The notes under the pieces are model-generated. The model worked only from the letters and a program-made list of their open reading frames with translations, did not search any database and was not told where the DNA came from. A program made the translations under genes and the position numbers. From Prevotellaceae bacterium UBA1391 (lineage in GTDB: Bacteria > Bacteroidota > Bacteroidia > Bacteroidales > Bacteroidaceae), in assembly GCA_002305265.1 (NCBI GenBank), contig DBQP01000022.1, positions 3,364 to 67,363 of the forward strand: 64,000 nt of DNA. The letters run 5' to 3'. Within the stretch, counting starts at the first letter, position 1. The number at the start of each line of letters is the position of its first letter. Positions 7,862-17,296 of the stretch are shown here, piece after piece.

Positions 7862-9838
7862 ATGTCCAAACTTACCACTACACTGGCCATGCTTGCACTC
7901 TCGGCCAGCGCAATGGCGCAGACTCCCACCTTCGAGCTCAACACCAAGAAGCTCGGTGCGCCTGTGCAGAAAACGATGTACGGCATCTTCTTCGAAGACA
8001 TCAACTATGCAGCCGATGGCGGTCTGTATGGAGAGCTCGTCAAGAACCGCTCGTTTGAGTTCCCCAATGCCTTCACCGGATGGGTTCCGTTCGGCAAATT
8101 CGAGGTTCGCAACGACGGCCCCTTCGACAAGAATCCGCACTACGTGCGCCTCGGCAACAGCGGGCACAACGACAAATATTCGGGTCTGGAAAACGAAGGC
8201 TTCTTCGGCATCGGCTATGAGCAGGGCGCCGAATACCGCTTCTCGGTGTGGGCACGCGTGCCCAACGGCGGCGAGGCCAAGTTCCGCGTCATGCTCTGCA
8301 ACCCGAGCACGCAGGGCGAGCGCCAGCAGTTCTCCGAAGCCACGGTGAGCGTCAGCGGCCAGGACTGGAAGAAATATGAGGTGGTGCTGAAGTCGAACCA
8401 GACGGTCGACAAGGGCACGCTGCGCATCATGCTCTCCCGCGGCAGCCAGAGCGTCGACCTCGAGCACGTTTCCCTCTTCCCCAAAGACACCTACAAAGGA
8501 CATGAGAACGGCATGCGCAAGGATCTCGCGCAGGCGCTGGAGGACCTCCACCCCGGCGTGTTCCGCTTCCCGGGCGGCTGCATCGTGGAAGGAACGGACC
8601 TTGGCACGCGCTACCAGTGGAAGAACTCGGTCGGTCCGGTTGAGAACCGCCCCCTCAACGAGAACCGCTGGCACTACACCTTCGACTATCGTTTCTTCCC
8701 CGACTACTACCAGAGCTACGGTCTTGGCTTCTTCGAGTATTTCCAGCTGAGCGAGGAGATTGGCGCCGAGCCGCTGCCCGTGGTCAGCGTAGGCTTGAGC
8801 TGCGAGTTCCAGAACGGCAGCGAGCGCAGCGACAGACACGTGGATGTGGATGCGCTGCAGCCCTACATCGACGATGTGCTCGACCTCATCGAGTTTGCCA
8901 ACGGCGACCCCGCCAAGAACAAGTGGGCCAAGTTGCGCGCCGACATGGGCCATCCGGCTCCGTTCAACCTCAAGTACGTGGCCATCGGCAACGAGCAGTG
9001 GGGCAAGATCTATCCCGAGAACCTGAAGCCGTTTGTCGATCAGGTGCGCAAGAAATATCCTGAAATCCGCATCATCGGCTCGAGCGGTCCCAACTCCGAG
9101 GGCAAGGACTTCGAGGAGCTGTGGCCGGAGATGCGCAAGATGAAGGTGGACCTCGTCGATGAGCACTTCTATCGTCCCGAAAGCTGGTTCCTGGCTAGCG
9201 GACCGCGCTATGACAACTACGACCGCAAAGGTCCGAAGGTGTTCGCCGGCGAATATGCCTGCCACGGCCGCGGAAAGAAGTGGAACCACTTCGAGGCAGC
9301 GCTGCTCGAGGCCGCCTTCATGACGGGCGTGGAGCGCAATGCCGACGTGGTGGAGATGGCCACCTACGCCCCGCTTTTCGCCCACATCGACGGCTGGCAG
9401 TGGCGTCCCGACCTCATCTGGTTCGACAACCTGCGCTCCTTCCGCTCCTGCAGCTACTACGTGCAGCAGCTTTTCGCCCACAACAAGGGCAGCAACGTGC
9501 TGCCGCTCACTTGGAACGGCAAGCCCGTGGAGGGCATCGAAGGACAGCTTGGCCTCTTCGCCAGCAGCGTCTATGAGAAGTCGGACAACAGCATCATCCT
9601 CAAGGTGGTGAACACCAGCGAAAAGGAGCAGCGCATCAACGTGAATCTGAACGGGCTGAAGAAAGGCGCTTATGCCGCCACGCTCACGACCTATACGGCC
9701 GACAACATGGATGGAGAGAACACGCTGGACGAGCCCACAAAGTATGTGCCGACCACCAGTCCCCTCACGGTCAACGCTCCAGCACTGCCGCTGACGGTGG
9801 GTGCCAAGAGCTTCGTCATGGTCAAGATTCAGAAATAA
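7862..9838 (+). CDS. Alpha-L-arabinofuranosidase, GH51
   Basis: 658 residues with a signal peptide ending near residue 19 (SASAMAQ). The protein opens with the GH51 pattern MYGIFFEDINYAADGGLYGE, then a carbohydrate-binding beta-sandwich at about 60-215 inserted before the catalytic barrel. The expected acid/base glutamate is E378 in IGNEQWG and the nucleophile is E464 in VFAGEYA. A C-terminal beta domain follows. It removes terminal arabinofuranose from arabinan or arabinoxylan side chains, which fits the upstream rhamnogalacturonan lyase. It is exported; no lipobox or type IX sorting tail is evident, so it is probably periplasmic. Confidence 0.92.
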   Translation: MSKLTTTLAMLALSASAMAQTPTFELNTKKLGAPVQKTMYGIFFEDINYAADGGLYGELVKNRSFEFPNAFTGWVPFGKFEVRNDGPFDKNPHYVRLGNSGHNDKYSGLENEGFFGIGYEQGAEYRFSVWARVPNGGEAKFRVMLCNPSTQGERQQFSEATVSVSGQDWKKYEVVLKSNQTVDKGTLRIMLSRGSQSVDLEHVSLFPKDTYKGHENGMRKDLAQALEDLHPGVFRFPGGCIVEGTDLGTRYQWKNSVGPVENRPLNENRWHYTFDYRFFPDYYQSYGLGFFEYFQLSEEIGAEPLPVVSVGLSCEFQNGSERSDRHVDVDALQPYIDDVLDLIEFANGDPAKNKWAKLRADMGHPAPFNLKYVAIGNEQWGKIYPENLKPFVDQVRKKYPEIRIIGSSGPNSEGKDFEELWPEMRKMKVDLVDEHFYRPESWFLASGPRYDNYDRKGPKVFAGEYACHGRGKKWNHFEAALLEAAFMTGVERNADVVEMATYAPLFAHIDGWQWRPDLIWFDNLRSFRSCSYYVQQLFAHNKGSNVLPLTWNGKPVEGIEGQLGLFASSVYEKSDNSIILKVVNTSEKEQRINVNLNGLKKGAYAATLTTYTADNMDGENTLDEPTKYVPTTSPLTVNAPALPLTVGAKSFVMVKIQK

Positions 9839-9876
9839 GCCCCGCATGGTCCTCCCGCTGGACCTGACGCATACAG

Positions 9877-9918
9877 CAGTCCCGCCCGCCCCATCGAGAG
9901 ATGGCGCAGGCGGGACTG
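9877..9918 (+). terminator. Compound hairpin after the GH51 gene
   Basis: A 10-bp outer stem (9877-9886 with 9909-9918) encloses a 5-bp inner hairpin CCATC/GATGG. The T tract is weak, so termination is likely but not certain. The rest of 9839-10174 shows nothing recognisable. Confidence 0.5.
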
Positions 9919-10174
9919 CGCATTTCGGGCACAGACAACGTCCCGTCCCTTTCTTGCAGCATCCGACAAATATCCGTCAAGGCGCAGCCGGAGAAGCGCG
10001 CAAACGATGCCGAAGCAGCTTGATAGTGCAGGAATCCCGCACCGAAGACGAACAGCAAAGAGCAGCATAGCGCGCATTTTCCGTGCGCCGCGCGCCACGC
10101 TCCGACCTCCATTTTCTTACCAGAGAATTCACACGAAATAACAGATGAAATTTTGCAGTCCGCCACAGATTTGC

Positions 10175-10182
10175 TAACTTTG
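10175..10182 (+). promoter_or_regulatory. Promoter -7 box of pfp
   Basis: TAACTTTG with TTTTGC about 20 bases upstream. The leader to the start codon is about 180 bases and has no recognised element. Confidence 0.65.
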
Positions 10183-10369
10183 TAGCACCTTTTGGAACGC
10201 CATGTCCCAAAGCAATTATCAAATCTCAAGAAACAGGAAACAAGGCTGCCGGAACTCCTCAGCAGAGCAGCGTGGAAATTCGGCCATCCGCACCGGTGCA
10301 TAGCAGGTAAAGCGCACGGAGCATTTCTTCATTCAGCCCAAAAGAACCCATTACAATACACTTCAGAAC

Positions 10370-12007
10370 ATGGAAAAAAGTTATTTGCAGATTGCCCGCG
10401 CGGCATACCAGCCCAAGCTTCCCAAAGCACTTCAGGGCGCAGTAGCTGCCAAGGAAGGCAAGCCCACACAGTCGGTAGGCAACCAGGAGGAGATTCAGCA
10501 GCTCTTCCCCAACACCTACGGCATGCCCGTGATTGAGTTCGAGTCAGGCGAAGCCGCCCAGCTCCCCGCCATCAATGTCGGCGTCATCCTCTCCGGTGGC
10601 CAGGCCCCGGGCGGACACAACGTAATCTCCGGCCTTTTCGACGGCATCAAGAGCATCAATGCTGACAGCCGCCTCTATGGATTCATCCTCGGTCCTGGCG
10701 GTCTGGTTGACCACAACTACATCGAGCTGACCAGCGACATCATCGATGAATATCGCAACACGGGCGGTTTCGACATCATCGGTTCAGGACGTACGAAGCT
10801 GGAGGAAGTGGACCAGTTTGAGAAAGGTATCGAAGTACTTCGCCAGCTCAACATCAAGGCACTCGTCATCATCGGTGGCGACGACTCCAACACCAATGCC
10901 TGCGTACTGGCAGAATACTATGCTGCCAAGAACTACGGCGTACAGGTCATCGGCTGTCCCAAGACCATCGACGGCGACCTCAAGAACGAGCAGATTGAGA
11001 CATCCTTCGGCTTCGACACGGCTTGCAAGACCTACTCCGAGCTCATCGGCAACATCCAGCGCGACTGCAACTCCGCACGCAAATACTGGCATTTCATCAA
11101 GCTCATGGGCCGTTCGGCCAGCCACATTGCCCTCGAATGCGCACTGCAGTGCCAGCCCAACGTCTGCCTCGTCAGCGAGGAAGTTGAGGCTAAGGACATG
11201 ACGCTCGACGACGTCGTGACTTACATCGCCAAGGCTGTGGCCGACCGCGCTGCCGACGGAAACAACTTTGGTACCGTCCTCATTCCCGAAGGACTCATCG
11301 AGTTCATCCCCGCCATCAAGAAGCTCATCGCCGAGCTCAACGACATTCTGGCAATGGACGAAGCCGCCGAGGTCAGCCGCAAGGAGCAGATCGACTTCGT
11401 GAAACGTCATCTGAGCGAGACCAACCTCGCCATCTTCAACAGCCTGCCCACATCGGTGGCGCGCCAGCTCGCCCTCGACCGCGACCCACACGGAAACGTT
11501 CAGGTCAGCCTCATCGAGACAGAGAAGCTGCTGTCCGAGATGGTAGCCGACAAGCTCATCGCCTGGAAGCGCGAAGGCAAGTACTGCGGTAAGTTTGCTG
11601 CCCAGCACCACTTCTTCGGCTACGAAGGACGTTGCGCCGCTCCCTCCAACTACGATGCGGACTACTGCTACTCGCTCGGCTTCAATGCAACGCGCCTGAT
11701 TGCCGCTGGCAAGACCGGTTACATGTCCATCATCAAGAACACGACAGCACCCGCAGCAGAATGGATTGCCGGTGGAGTGCCCATCACCATGATGATGAAC
11801 TTGGAGCGTCGCAACGGCAAGATGAAGCCCGTGATTCGCAAAGCTCTCGTCGAGCTCGACGGCGCACCCTTCAAATACTTCGCCGCCAACCGTGAGGAGT
11901 GGGCCCGCCAGACCAGATACGTATATCCCGGACCCATCCAGTACTTCGGTCCGACGGAAGTCTGCGACCAGCCGACAATGACGCTCAAGCTCGAGCAGAA
12001 CAAGTAA
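10370..12007 (+). CDS. pfp: Pyrophosphate-dependent phosphofructokinase
   Basis: 545 residues, the long (beta-subunit-like) PFP class. It interconverts fructose 6-phosphate and fructose 1,6-bisphosphate using pyrophosphate, making this glycolytic step reversible. Motifs: GGQAPGGHN at about residues 75-83; GGDDSN near 169, where Asp in place of Gly is the mark of pyrophosphate rather than ATP use; PKTIDGDLKN near 197 with the catalytic Asp; and MGRSASHIALE near 244. The gene has its own promoter and terminator. Codon choice is strongly biased, as expected for a highly expressed central-metabolism gene. Confidence 0.95.
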   Translation: MEKSYLQIARAAYQPKLPKALQGAVAAKEGKPTQSVGNQEEIQQLFPNTYGMPVIEFESGEAAQLPAINVGVILSGGQAPGGHNVISGLFDGIKSINADSRLYGFILGPGGLVDHNYIELTSDIIDEYRNTGGFDIIGSGRTKLEEVDQFEKGIEVLRQLNIKALVIIGGDDSNTNACVLAEYYAAKNYGVQVIGCPKTIDGDLKNEQIETSFGFDTACKTYSELIGNIQRDCNSARKYWHFIKLMGRSASHIALECALQCQPNVCLVSEEVEAKDMTLDDVVTYIAKAVADRAADGNNFGTVLIPEGLIEFIPAIKKLIAELNDILAMDEAAEVSRKEQIDFVKRHLSETNLAIFNSLPTSVARQLALDRDPHGNVQVSLIETEKLLSEMVADKLIAWKREGKYCGKFAAQHHFFGYEGRCAAPSNYDADYCYSLGFNATRLIAAGKTGYMSIIKNTTAPAAEWIAGGVPITMMMNLERRNGKMKPVIRKALVELDGAPFKYFAANREEWARQTRYVYPGPIQYFGPTEVCDQPTMTLKLEQNK

Positions 12008-12046
12008 GAACGACACTACGCGCTGACGACAGCGCGTCCAAAGCGC

Positions 12047-12088
12047 AAAGGGGCGAGGCCACAAATGATTCGTAGCTTCGTCCCTTTT
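12047..12088 (+). terminator. Intrinsic terminator after pfp
   Basis: A 13-bp stem with two G:U pairs (12047-12059 with 12075-12087) ends in a short T run. A smaller hairpin lies just before it (12019-12036). Confidence 0.7.
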
Positions 12089-12135
12089 CACTTTTGGCCT
12101 TGTTGTCTCAGTCTTTCTTCCCTGTCGTTTCATAC

Positions 12136-12362
12136 TTTTGACTGCGCTCATTTTCAATTTTGACTGCGCTCATTTTCAATTTTGACTGCGCTCATTTCAA
12201 TTTTGACCGCGTTCGTCTTCAATTTTGACTGCGTTCGTCTTCAATTTTGACTGCGTTCGTCTTCAATTTTGACTGCGTTCGTTTTCAATTTTGACTGCGC
12301 TCGTTTTTGCTTTTGACTGCGCTCGTTTTTGCTTGTGATTTCGTCCGATTATGCTTTTGCCT
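12136..12362. repeat. 22-bp tandem array, about 11 units
   Basis: The unit carries the core GACTGCG(C/T)TC followed by a T/A-rich 12-base spacer. Unit starts are 12136, 12158, 12180, 12201, 12223, 12245, 12267, 12289, 12311, then degenerate units at 12333 and 12355. All steps are 22 except one of 21, caused by a lost T. It fills the space between pfp and the lysozyme gene together with the next array. Confidence 0.95.
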
Positions 12363-12377
12363 GCGTCTGATTGTACA

Positions 12378-12514
12378 TCACAGTAGAAACTCAGCCAGAT
12401 TTGCAGTAGAAAGTCAGCCATATCCGTAGCAGATACTAAGCCACATCCGCAGCAGAAAATCAGCCACATCCGTAGCAGAAATTCAGCTATTCCCGCAGCA
12501 GAAATTCACCACAC
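12378..12514. repeat. 23-bp tandem array, 6 units
   Basis: Units share (G/C)(C/T)AG(C/T)AGA, then TCAGCC. The TCAGCC position (with variants) falls at 12391, 12414, 12437, 12460, 12483 and 12506, exactly 23 apart. It directly abuts the start codon of the lysozyme gene, so it forms the 5' untranslated or promoter region of that gene. Confidence 0.9.
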
Positions 12515-13399
12515 ATGCCAAGCCAACGCAAGACCACAACAGCCAGAAACCGACCGGTGCGTCCCGCCACCCACAGAAAGGCGACGAAGCGCCGACGCCG
12601 TGCAGGCCGCCGACGGCTTAGCACGCGCCTGCTGCTGATTCTCATTGGCATCATTGGCATTCTCTACATCGCATTCCTCTACAAGGCCCTTGTCAGCCCC
12701 TATTCATTCCGCTGGAAGGCGCTCTACGGCGAGGTGACCTATCCGCCGGGCGAGGTGCGCGGCATCGACATCTCGCACTACCAGCAGAAAATCGACTGGA
12801 ATGTGCTCCGAAATGCCAGCATTCAAGGTTCGCCGCTCCGTTTCGTGTTCATCAAGGCGACGGAAGGCACGGATCGATTCGACCCCAACTTCAATAGCAA
12901 TTTCCACGCAGCACGTCGGAACGGCATTGTCCGAGGCGCCTACCACTTCTTCTCGCTGGGCAGCAGCGCCAGCAAGCAGGCAGAGTTTTTCTGCCGCATG
13001 GTGCAACTGGAGGAGGGCGACCTGCCTCCTGTTCTCGACGTGGAGACGGAGATCGAGCACATTGCGGGCTACGACGTCAACAAACTGCGGAGCGAAGTAC
13101 TCACTTGGTTGCGCATCGTAGAACGTCATTACGGCGTCAAGCCCATCCTCTATACGGGCTACAAATTCCGCATGCGCTACCTTTCCGATGCGGCTTTCGA
13201 TGATTATCCTTTCTGGATAGCGCACTACTACGTCGACAAACTTGCCTACAAGGGCCCATGGGCCTTCTGGCAGCACACGGATGCTGGGCGTATCGACGGC
13301 ATCAAAGGCGATGTCGACATCAATCTATTCAACGGTTCGCTGGAGGATTTCAATCGCCTGCTCATCACTCCGGAGGTTGCCGACAGCATTTTCCAATAA
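12515..13399 (+). CDS. GH25 lysozyme-like muramidase, membrane-anchored
   Basis: 294 residues. A very basic N-terminus (RKATKRRRRAGRRRLSTR) precedes one membrane segment at about 38-60. The GH25 domain spans about 85-285: RGIDISHYQ with the first catalytic Asp, FIKATEG, YHFF, LDVE with the catalytic Asp-x-Glu, and FWIAHY. GH25 enzymes cleave the N-acetylmuramic acid to N-acetylglucosamine bond of peptidoglycan. The anchor places it on the periplasmic face of the inner membrane, fitting cell-wall remodelling rather than secretion as a toxin. No ordinary promoter is visible between it and the two arrays upstream. Confidence 0.88.
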   Translation: MPSQRKTTTARNRPVRPATHRKATKRRRRAGRRRLSTRLLLILIGIIGILYIAFLYKALVSPYSFRWKALYGEVTYPPGEVRGIDISHYQQKIDWNVLRNASIQGSPLRFVFIKATEGTDRFDPNFNSNFHAARRNGIVRGAYHFFSLGSSASKQAEFFCRMVQLEEGDLPPVLDVETEIEHIAGYDVNKLRSEVLTWLRIVERHYGVKPILYTGYKFRMRYLSDAAFDDYPFWIAHYYVDKLAYKGPWAFWQHTDAGRIDGIKGDVDINLFNGSLEDFNRLLITPEVADSIFQ

Positions 13400-13404
13400 A
13401 CAGC

Positions 13405-13447
13405 CATCGCGCCATTCCTGCCTCTTGTCAGCAGAAATGGCGCGATG
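13405..13447. terminator. Inverted repeat between convergent genes
   Basis: A perfect 12-bp stem, 13405-13416 with 13436-13447, begins 5 bases after the lysozyme stop codon. It has no T tract. Confidence 0.55.
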
Positions 13448-13537
13448 TTCATGACGCAACCCTTAGGATGCTTCGCCCGATGAGCGCTGTTGCACGGACG
13501 GCCGTCGGCCTTACAAAAGCCTGTCAGGGCCTGTCTC

Positions 13538-13565
13538 CCTGTTTCGTCGAGAGCGACGAAACAGG
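13538..13565. terminator. Second inverted repeat between convergent genes
   Basis: A perfect 12-bp stem (13538-13549 with 13554-13565) with loop AGAG lies 10 bases downstream of the thioesterase gene stop on the minus strand. Confidence 0.55.
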
Positions 13566-13575
13566 TCGAAGACGC

Positions 13576-13935
13576 TCACATCCGACTCATAAACTTCGCC
13601 TTGTCGACGATGAAGCGAATGTGCGAGCCCTCTCCGACGAGCGTCTCACCGTCGTAGGCCTGCACCCGGAAGGTTAGTTTCTTGCCTTCCTGCTCCTCCA
13701 GCACAGCTGTGGCCGAAATTGTTGCGCCCACAGCAGACGGACGCAGGTGCGTCGTGGAAATCTGCCCACCAACAGTCGTCGAGCCTTCCGGCAGCAAGTC
13801 TTCCGCGCAATTCATGGCGGCATTCTCCATCAGAGCGACGAGACGTGGGGTTGCCAGCACCGGCAAATTGCCAGAACCTTGCGCCTGAGCCGTGTCCTGT
13901 GCCGTAACGACAAACGTAGATGTATAGCTTTTCAT
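13576..13935 (-). CDS. Hotdog-fold thioesterase (FlK-like)
   Basis: 119 residues, a single hotdog domain. The pattern ATPRLVALMENAA, STTVGGQ and STTHLRPSAVG matches the small acyl-CoA thioesterases related to fluoroacetyl-CoA thioesterase FlK, with the Thr, Glu and His in the expected order. Substrate cannot be inferred. Cytoplasmic. It is the last gene of a same-strand set with the barrel and LysM genes, but the 125-base gap leaves co-transcription open. Confidence 0.75.
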   Translation of the reverse strand: MKSYTSTFVVTAQDTAQAQGSGNLPVLATPRLVALMENAAMNCAEDLLPEGSTTVGGQISTTHLRPSAVGATISATAVLEEQEGKKLTFRVQAYDGETLVGEGSHIRFIVDKAKFMSRM

Positions 13936-14060
13936 AAGTCAGAATGTTCTTTTGAGTTTGATGATTTCCCAGCCTGCATGTGCACGGGGCTGCCCCGTTG
14001 TCGCAAACGACACACTTTCCAACTTCGGCGGAGCCTGCATGATGAGCGGCAGCAGGCATG

Positions 14061-14777
14061 TTATTTCGGTTGCTTCGTACGCATTACATCGAAAAGATAG
14101 TTGAGTTTCACCACAATCGTCGAATTGGCCGACCGGTCGAAAAAGCCTTTCTTCGAGTTGTCGTAGACGTCGGCCAGGCCGTAATAGTAGCGTCCTTCCA
14201 GCAGAAAGTGCCCGACGGCCGTAGAAAGCTCCACACCCAGTCCGGCCGTGATGCCGTAGTCGAAGAAGTGGTCCGGCTCATGGTCATACTGGTAGACCAC
14301 TCCGTTGGGTCGCAGACTGACGTCCCACGGTTGCTGGCCGCCCTGATGTGTGGTGTTACCCAGCATGAAACCCACTTGTGGACCGGCCTCGAACAGGAAT
14401 TTCAGGCCGCGTCGCTCCCTGCCCCATCCCATCTGCATCAGCATCGGAACTTGCACGTAATGGATGTCACGCGAATAAGTGTTGCCGCTGCCGTCCTCAA
14501 TCAGTTCCTTCCAGCCCGCGTTGGCATAGTTCACCTCCAGCTGCACGCCGCAGATGGCCGTGAAGTATTTCTCGCTGATGTAGCGCATGGTCGCACCGAA
14601 TGTCGGCGCAGACTTCATCGACTGCTTGATGGTGGGCGTGAAGCTCATGCGGTTCATCATCCAGCCGGCGTTGAAACCGAACGCCAGCTCGTTGCGGCGT
14701 TCGCCCACCTGAGCCCGCAACAAAGAGGGCATGGCAAGGCTCACGACAAGGAGGAGAAGGGAAAGAGAACGTTTCAT
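14061..14777 (-). CDS. Outer-membrane beta-barrel protein (OMP_b-brl family)
   Basis: 238 residues. Signal peptide ends near residue 22 (SLLRAQ). The rest alternates short amphipathic strands typical of small eight-strand barrels annotated as PorT-like or outer-membrane beta-barrel proteins (FGFNAGWMM, FLFEAGPQVGFML, GITAGLGVELS) and ends in a terminal strand TIVVKLNYLF. It lies 61 bases downstream of the LysM gene, probably in one operon. It is less like true PorT than the protein at 52960-53709. Role unknown, perhaps a structural or small-solute barrel. Confidence 0.7.
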   Translation of the reverse strand: MKRSLSLLLLVVSLAMPSLLRAQVGERRNELAFGFNAGWMMNRMSFTPTIKQSMKSAPTFGATMRYISEKYFTAICGVQLEVNYANAGWKELIEDGSGNTYSRDIHYVQVPMLMQMGWGRERRGLKFLFEAGPQVGFMLGNTTHQGGQQPWDVSLRPNGVVYQYDHEPDHFFDYGITAGLGVELSTAVGHFLLEGRYYYGLADVYDNSKKGFFDRSANSTIVVKLNYLFDVMRTKQPK

Positions 14778-14838
14778 GGAGACAGGCTCGAGGAGAAAGG
14801 ATGACGGTTCGGGAAGAGGGATTGGCCGTGGTCGGCGG

Positions 14839-16575
14839 TCAGAGCCGACGCAGATTCATGTACTGGTTGACGAACCCGTTTGTACCGCCGCCCGTGCTGA
14901 AGTCGAGCGGATTCTGCAAGGCCGGAGCCGAAACCTTGTCGACCTGCTCGAGGAAGTTCGTTCCCTGCTCGAAGAGTGCGGAAAGGAAATAGATGCCGAC
15001 GTCGTAGCCGAGGAGTCCGAACAGCGGAACGGCCTGGAACTGGCTGCGGCGGAAGGCTGCCTCGAAGCGGTCGTTGAACTTCCGCACGGCGGCTCCCTGC
15101 GTGTCGGTGAAGAATGTCGAGTAGAAATAAGCGTCGTATTGCTGCATGCGCGTCTTGTCGGTCGTGCTGAACGTCTGCCACTCGGGATGGCCAAAGATGG
15201 CGATGCGATAGTCGGCATCGAGCGACGAGTTGCTGTTGAGGTAGCTCACCAGCTGACGGGCCGCGCTCTGCGAACTCGACGAGAGCACAATCACGTTCTG
15301 GCGGTCGGTGCTCAACATCGAGCGGATTTGCGACATGTCGCCGATGGGCACCTGGTGATTGCTGATGCCGGCCGCACTGAGCGCTTCCTTGAAGCCGACG
15401 ATATAGCCCGGCTTGTCGTCGCGGTCGCCGGCATGGCAGAACACGACGTTCGCGTCGGTGCCGTAGTGCGAGATGAACTTCTTGTACACCTGCGGATAGA
15501 GGGTCGACGCCAACGTATTCACCTGGAAGGTGGTCGGCGCATTCTCCGTCACGAATGACCTCGTGCTGAAGGGCACCGCCAGCGGGATGTTGTGCTGCCG
15601 GGCAAAGCGTGAGAGCGGCGCGATGTTGTCGACGTCCATCGGACCGACAATCAGGTTGGCGTGCGCCAGCATCGGCATCTTGAGAATGCTGTCGATGGAG
15701 GAGGCCGACTGGCTCTTCTCGTCGTAGGCGTAGATATTGGCCGACATGCCGCGCGCCTTCATGTCGCTGACAGCCAGCAGGAAGCCTTCGTAGAAGTCGA
15801 GCATCTTGAGCGACTCCTTCGAAGGTTTCTCATCGAGGGCAAACGGAAGCACCACGGCCACATTGTAGACCGTTTCCAGTCGCTTCTTGCGGGCCTCGGC
15901 CTCGGCCAGACGCCTCTGCTCGGCCTCGGCCGCCAGCCGCTTCTGCTCCTCGCGCTCCCGCATGGCGGCAATCTCAGCCTTCGTGTAGGGAATGTTGAGC
16001 ACGTCGCCCTTGCGAATCTTGTCGCCCTTGATGTCGGGGTTCAAGGCCTTGAGCGCCTCTATCGTGATACCGAACTGCAGGGCGATGCTGTAGATGGTCT
16101 CTTTCTTGCCCACGGTGTACACTTGCTTGATGTCCGTGCGCGGGTCCTGCGACGTGCGGGCCACAGCCGGCTCACTGGCGCGCACGCTCGTTGCGGCCGC
16201 AGTCACCTGCTGCGCCTGCGCTGGGCGCGCCTCCACCACGGTCGGGCGCTTGGCCGGCACGGCAGCGGTCGTGCCCGTTGCGCTGGTTTGCGTCCCCGTT
16301 GCAGCCGCCGCCTTTGCCTGTGCGGCCGTTCCTGTGGCCGCGGCATTCGAAGCAGCGGGGATGGTCAGCACCTGACCTGCCAGCAGCGAGTCGCCCAGCT
16401 GCGGGTTGGCACTGCGCAACTGGTCGACGGTCAGCCCATACTGACGGCTGATGGAATAGAGCGTCTCGCCGCCCTGCACCTCATGGCGCGTGGCGCGCGA
16501 CTGCGCCCCCACATGCATGCTCAGCACAAGGGCTGCAAGCACGCACAAGAGTCTGATTCTGAAATTCATGTTCAC
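14839..16575 (-). CDS. Secreted LysM protein with periplasmic-binding-protein fold
   Basis: 578 residues. Signal peptide to about residue 24 (MHVGAQ). Two LysM peptidoglycan-binding domains lie at about 29-74 (GGETLYSISRQYGL) and 150-196 (GKKETIYSIALQFGI), separated by an Ala/Thr-rich linker. A charged helix follows (EEQKRLAAEAEQRR, about 205-235). Residues 240-540 resemble type I periplasmic-binding domains (VAVVLPFALDEKPSKESL, LIVGPMDVDNIAPLSRFA). The layout recalls LpoA-type cell-wall regulators, but that is inference. It probably binds peptidoglycan in the periplasm. First gene of the 16.6-13.6 kb minus-strand set. Confidence 0.8.
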   Translation of the reverse strand: MNMNFRIRLLCVLAALVLSMHVGAQSRATRHEVQGGETLYSISRQYGLTVDQLRSANPQLGDSLLAGQVLTIPAASNAAATGTAAQAKAAAATGTQTSATGTTAAVPAKRPTVVEARPAQAQQVTAAATSVRASEPAVARTSQDPRTDIKQVYTVGKKETIYSIALQFGITIEALKALNPDIKGDKIRKGDVLNIPYTKAEIAAMREREEQKRLAAEAEQRRLAEAEARKKRLETVYNVAVVLPFALDEKPSKESLKMLDFYEGFLLAVSDMKARGMSANIYAYDEKSQSASSIDSILKMPMLAHANLIVGPMDVDNIAPLSRFARQHNIPLAVPFSTRSFVTENAPTTFQVNTLASTLYPQVYKKFISHYGTDANVVFCHAGDRDDKPGYIVGFKEALSAAGISNHQVPIGDMSQIRSMLSTDRQNVIVLSSSSQSAARQLVSYLNSNSSLDADYRIAIFGHPEWQTFSTTDKTRMQQYDAYFYSTFFTDTQGAAVRKFNDRFEAAFRRSQFQAVPLFGLLGYDVGIYFLSALFEQGTNFLEQVDKVSAPALQNPLDFSTGGGTNGFVNQYMNLRRL

Positions 16576-16671
16576 TATCAGTTTGCTTGGAAACGAAATG
16601 CCGGCACGCCAAACGGCCCATTCCCGTCACAACGGTCGGGAACGTGCGCACGCGGCGTCGGCTTTCATGCT

Positions 16672-16680
16672 GCAAAATTA
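16672..16680 (-). promoter_or_regulatory. Promoter -7 box of the LysM gene
   Basis: Minus-strand TAATTTTGC with CTTTGC about 20 bases upstream, roughly 97 bases before the start codon. Confidence 0.65.
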
Positions 16681-16860
16681 CGCAATTCCCCGTGAACTGC
16701 AAAGGCAATCGCACTTTAACTCACCGCCGTCCGGCGTTTTTTCCTGAAATCCACGTCATATCCTCACCCCGTCCGCCTCCGCCCATTGCGCCGGCCCGAC
16801 GCCTCCGCTTCGCCCCATCCGCAGCCCGCCCACCTTGGGCCGATCCTCTCCTCGCAACGA

Positions 16861-16936
16861 GAAGGCCTTCGTGATGCAACGAGAAGGCCTTCGTGAAGCG
16901 ACGAGAAGGCCTTCGCACAGCAACGAGAAGTTCGTG
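16861..16936. repeat. Triplet palindrome locus 2 (22-bp period, plus degenerate fourth copy)
   Basis: GAAGGCCTTC at 16861, 16883 and 16905; a broken copy GAAGTTCGTG sits in register at 16927. The locus is between divergent genes, in a gene-free stretch (16681-17258) where nothing else is recognised. Confidence 0.95.
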
Positions 16937-17258
16937 ACACACACCCGAGGGCGAGCCGCCGACGCCGCCGCAGCGTACCGCCCGAGGCCGTCAAGCGCGC
17001 AATAGGCAGAGGATGCAGACAGCGCAACCGCAGCGGGAATGACGCCGGAGGAAGTACGCAATGCACTCACCCTCAGCCGGCGCGGACAGCCCCTGCCAGA
17101 CTGCCGGCGGACGGGCGACGGACCGTCAAGAGGCGGGCAACCCACTGACGTCGGGCCCGATGAGCGGCAGAGCAATGTCAGACGCGCAAAACCGAAGTGG
17201 GCAGGCAAAAACCATGAAACTTTTTACGTCAACCGACGGTCATCTCACATTATTTCGC

Positions 17259-17267
17259 TATTTTTGC
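17259..17267 (+). promoter_or_regulatory. Promoter -7 box of the type IX cargo gene
   Basis: TATTTTTGC, 30 bases before the ATG at 17297. Confidence 0.65.
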
Positions 17268-17296
17268 AGTTCAATCCCAACACAGCATCCGGACAC

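Noticed and set aside
7466..9847. Very long open frames on the strand opposite real genes (for example 7466-9847, 17977-19977, 27851-30640, 49754-51943 on the minus strand)
   Set aside because: These are shadows of GC-rich genes with clear families on the other strand; their sequences are low complexity and match nothing recognisable.
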